From the NCBI GenBank assembly GCA_964475135.1, contig CAYYWL010000052.1:1-6344 (forward strand): 6,344 bases of DNA, in the 5' to 3' direction. Made by a program: the position numbers and the translations under genes. This document shows positions 6,248-6,344 of this stretch, piece by piece; position 1 is the first letter of the stretch; each line of letters begins with the position of its first letter. This stretch comes from TMED14 sp964475135 (GTDB lineage Bacteria; Bacteroidota; Bacteroidia; Flavobacteriales; Schleiferiaceae). The notes under the pieces are model-generated. The model was not told the origin of the DNA, did not search any database, and worked only from the letters and a program-made list of their open reading frames with translations.

Positions 6248-6344
6248 TCCTGTTCCGATTCTTCTGTGTTGAGCTCGGCCACCCATTCTTCAAGGCGCTG
6301 AACGTCCTTTTGGTAGCTGTGCTTCCACATCCATCGCGTAAGGC
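6244..6344 (-). CDS. C-terminal fragment of an unidentified convergent protein
   Basis: On the minus strand an open frame enters from the window edge (first full codon 6342-6340) and ends at TAA, 6246-6244. It gives 32 residues, with W-M-W-K-H near the start, then YQKDVQRLEEWVAEL and an acidic tail ending EESEQD. The amphipathic-helix spacing followed by a charged tail, and sensible codon choice, look like a genuine cytoplasmic protein end. The stop overlaps the ansA stop, so the two genes converge with a four-base overlap (6244-6247) and no visible intrinsic terminator between them. I do not recognise the family from this fragment. Confidence 0.6.
   Translation of the reverse strand, partial: LTRWMWKHSYQKDVQRLEEWVAELNTEESEQD

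Overview
The window looks like chromosome of a Bacteroidetes (Bacteroidota) bacterium, probably a moderately GC-rich member of the Flavobacteriales or a related order. The phylum call rests on four things: a TonB-dependent receptor with an N-terminal carboxypeptidase-regulatory-like domain and a signal peptide cut just before Gln; a companion lipoprotein with an Asp/Pro-rich tether; no Shine-Dalgarno sequences, with an A-rich leader on the lipoprotein gene; and TAnnTTTG-type -7 promoter boxes. The genus cannot be read from the sequence.

Layout. Positions 1-62 hold the last 19 codons of an unidentified plus-strand gene. Positions 63-243 are an intergenic region containing a degenerate heptamer repeat, a perfect 14-bp palindrome, a 7-bp hairpin and a perfect TAGGTTTG box followed by an A-rich leader. 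Next come a surface-type lipoprotein with a probable right-handed beta-helix fold (244-1428), an intrinsic terminator (about 1455-1497), a 968-residue TonB-dependent receptor with no SusD partner (1524-4430), and a second compact terminator (4445-4464). The T-run of that second terminator also reads as a promoter box directly in front of tatD. The metal-dependent hydrolase tatD (4470-5243) and type I asparaginase ansA (5240-6247) overlap by four bases (GTGA) and are probably translationally coupled. The last ~100 bases hold the C-terminus of an unidentified minus-strand gene whose stop codon overlaps the ansA stop.

How the genes work together. The lipoprotein and the receptor look like one outer-membrane uptake pair. 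The lipoprotein is the likely ligand-binding or capping partner at the cell surface, and the receptor is the TonB-energised channel; the substrate cannot be read from the sequence. The lipoprotein gene comes first, has its own candidate promoter, uses more A/T-ending codons, and is separated from the receptor by a hairpin terminator that leaves almost no room for a second promoter. This suggests the receptor is made by partial readthrough, at a lower level than the lipoprotein. The tatD-ansA pair is a separate housekeeping-like unit: TatD-family nuclease/hydrolase and cytoplasmic L-asparagine deamidation.

The most interesting items are the SusD-less receptor plus beta-helix lipoprotein pair, the terminator placement between them, and the combined terminator/promoter geometry that would give tatD a nearly leaderless mRNA. 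No mobile elements, CRISPR arrays, tRNA or rRNA genes were seen.
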